DNA of 64,000 nt from Astropecten irregularis (Eukaryota; Echinodermata; Asteroidea; Paxillosida; Astropectinidae): the NCBI GenBank assembly GCA_963971285.1, contig OZ020252.1, positions 12,623,662-12,687,661 on the forward strand, in the 5' to 3' direction. Positions 63,467 to 64,000 of the stretch are shown piece after piece. A model generated the notes under the pieces. The model saw only the letters and a list, made by a program, of their open reading frames with translations, was not told where the DNA came from and searched no databases. Made by a program: the position numbers and the translations under genes. The first letter of the stretch is position 1, and the number at the start of each line of letters is the position of its first letter.

Positions 63467-64000
63467 GTGGATGGGTACTTTTTTTAATGACATTAAACCT
63501 CGAAATATTGGGGGGGGGGGGGGGGTGATAATCCACGTCATCCCCACCTCCAATATTGGGGGATAACCCCCCATACACCCATGCCCCTAGGTAATAGTGG
63601 TGGTAGTTGCTAGTATTCCTCCTTTATACTATGTAACAGTCCCTGGTTATGAAACTAGCTCCTCTCTCTTTTGCATAGTCTCTCATTCTACATTGGGCCA
63701 ACCTCATGCACCAACGCCCCGCGACCACCGCCGAAGCCCAAACCCACCTCCAAACGGGTATAATCGCTGCTTAAAGCAGCGACCGGTCCCCGCCCAGCGG
63801 CGGACCCGAGCCACAGCGACGATCGCAACGCGCCAGCAACATCGGCCCCTGCCTTGCATAACATTCATCGTTAGGCCAGTGTCATCAGTGTTCTGCTTTC
63901 CCCCTTTTTAGTCCCTCGATCGTTATGGTATTTGGTACTCGGGTTCATATGTTTTTTGTTTTCTTTTTGGTGTATAGCTTGATTGTATGAGAAACTTCTG
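63467..64000 (+). repeat. Monomer unit 46, cut by the window end
   Basis: First 534 bp only: T7, G16, GAGCCACAG. It stops in the A/T-rich spacer before the tRNA-like hairpin. There is no sign of an array border; the sequence is normal up to the last base. Confidence 0.95.

Larger units (their letters stand above)
1..64000 (+). repeat. Head-to-tail macrosatellite array, ~1.41 kb monomer, 45 full units plus one partial
   Basis: The same ~1.41 kb sequence recurs without interruption from the first to the last base, always in the same orientation. I set the phase at the GTGGATGGGTAC motif that opens the window, which recurs at 1414, 2827, 4237 and so on to 63467. Unit lengths are 1404-1417 bp, and the mean spacing of a fixed landmark (709 to 62762 over 44 intervals) is 1410 bp. 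No unique sequence lies between units, so neither array border is inside the window. Neighbouring units differ only by scattered substitutions, small indels and G-tract length. This is a satellite-scale repeat, probably of a eukaryotic nuclear genome. Chromosomal location cannot be read from the window. Confidence 0.98.

Noticed and set aside
1..64000. Assembly artefact in which one 1.4 kb unit was duplicated by software
   Set aside because: Units carry distinct, linked and phase-consistent variants and different G-tract lengths, which simple duplication would not create. Exact copy number and order still depend on the reads.

Overview
The whole 64 kb window is one head-to-tail tandem array of a single ~1.41 kb monomer, always in the same orientation. 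It holds 45 full monomers and a truncated 46th, and runs off both ends. I find no convincing protein-coding gene, rRNA, canonical tRNA gene, CRISPR array or complete autonomous transposon. The content (kilobase-scale satellite, RNA polymerase III-type A and B boxes, A/T-rich degenerate sub-repeats, homopolymer tracts) fits a eukaryotic nuclear genome with a macrosatellite array, perhaps heterochromatic. CpG dinucleotides are frequent in the GC-rich part, so strong CpG depletion is not evident. I cannot name the species or clade from sequence alone.

Monomer layout, using unit 1 as reference: a T8 tract (13-20) and a long G tract (45-57) with two G/C-stem inverted repeats (39-89 and 89-105); a GC-rich CpG-containing block (about 241-400) with a 17-nt palindrome (300-316); an A/T-rich spacer (about 420-590); then a 625-bp segment (594-1218) bounded by matching inverted ends and a TA dinucleotide on each side. 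Inside that segment are a tRNA-Gln(CUG)-like body with A and B boxes (715-778), an inverted duplication of most of that body giving a 43-nt-arm hairpin with a CCAT loop (732-821), a T5 run (851-855), an 11-bp direct repeat, and about seven degenerate copies of a ~40-bp sub-repeat (895-1152). The last 190 bp has a TATAAAA motif and unique sequence running into the next T8/G tract.

Unit lengths run from 1404 to 1417 bp. Every one equals 1397 bp plus the G-tract length (11-20), adjusted by a short list of visible indels. Units are nearly identical, yet carry linked variants that group them into haplotypes: a 'B' type in units 6, 7, 8, 10, 11, 17, 18 and 21; a 23-29 / 35-41 block marked by one C-to-A change; dimer-like repeats at 39-42; and a rare linked haplotype shared by units 8/9 and 36-38, about 40 kb apart. 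This mosaic is what unequal exchange and gene conversion leave. Unit 1 is the most diverged, so the array edge may lie not far upstream.

There is no gene network to describe. The testable biology is whether the tRNA-like/hairpin module is transcribed by Pol III or bound by TFIIIC, whether the 625-bp segment is an old MITE captured before amplification, and how the array is homogenised.
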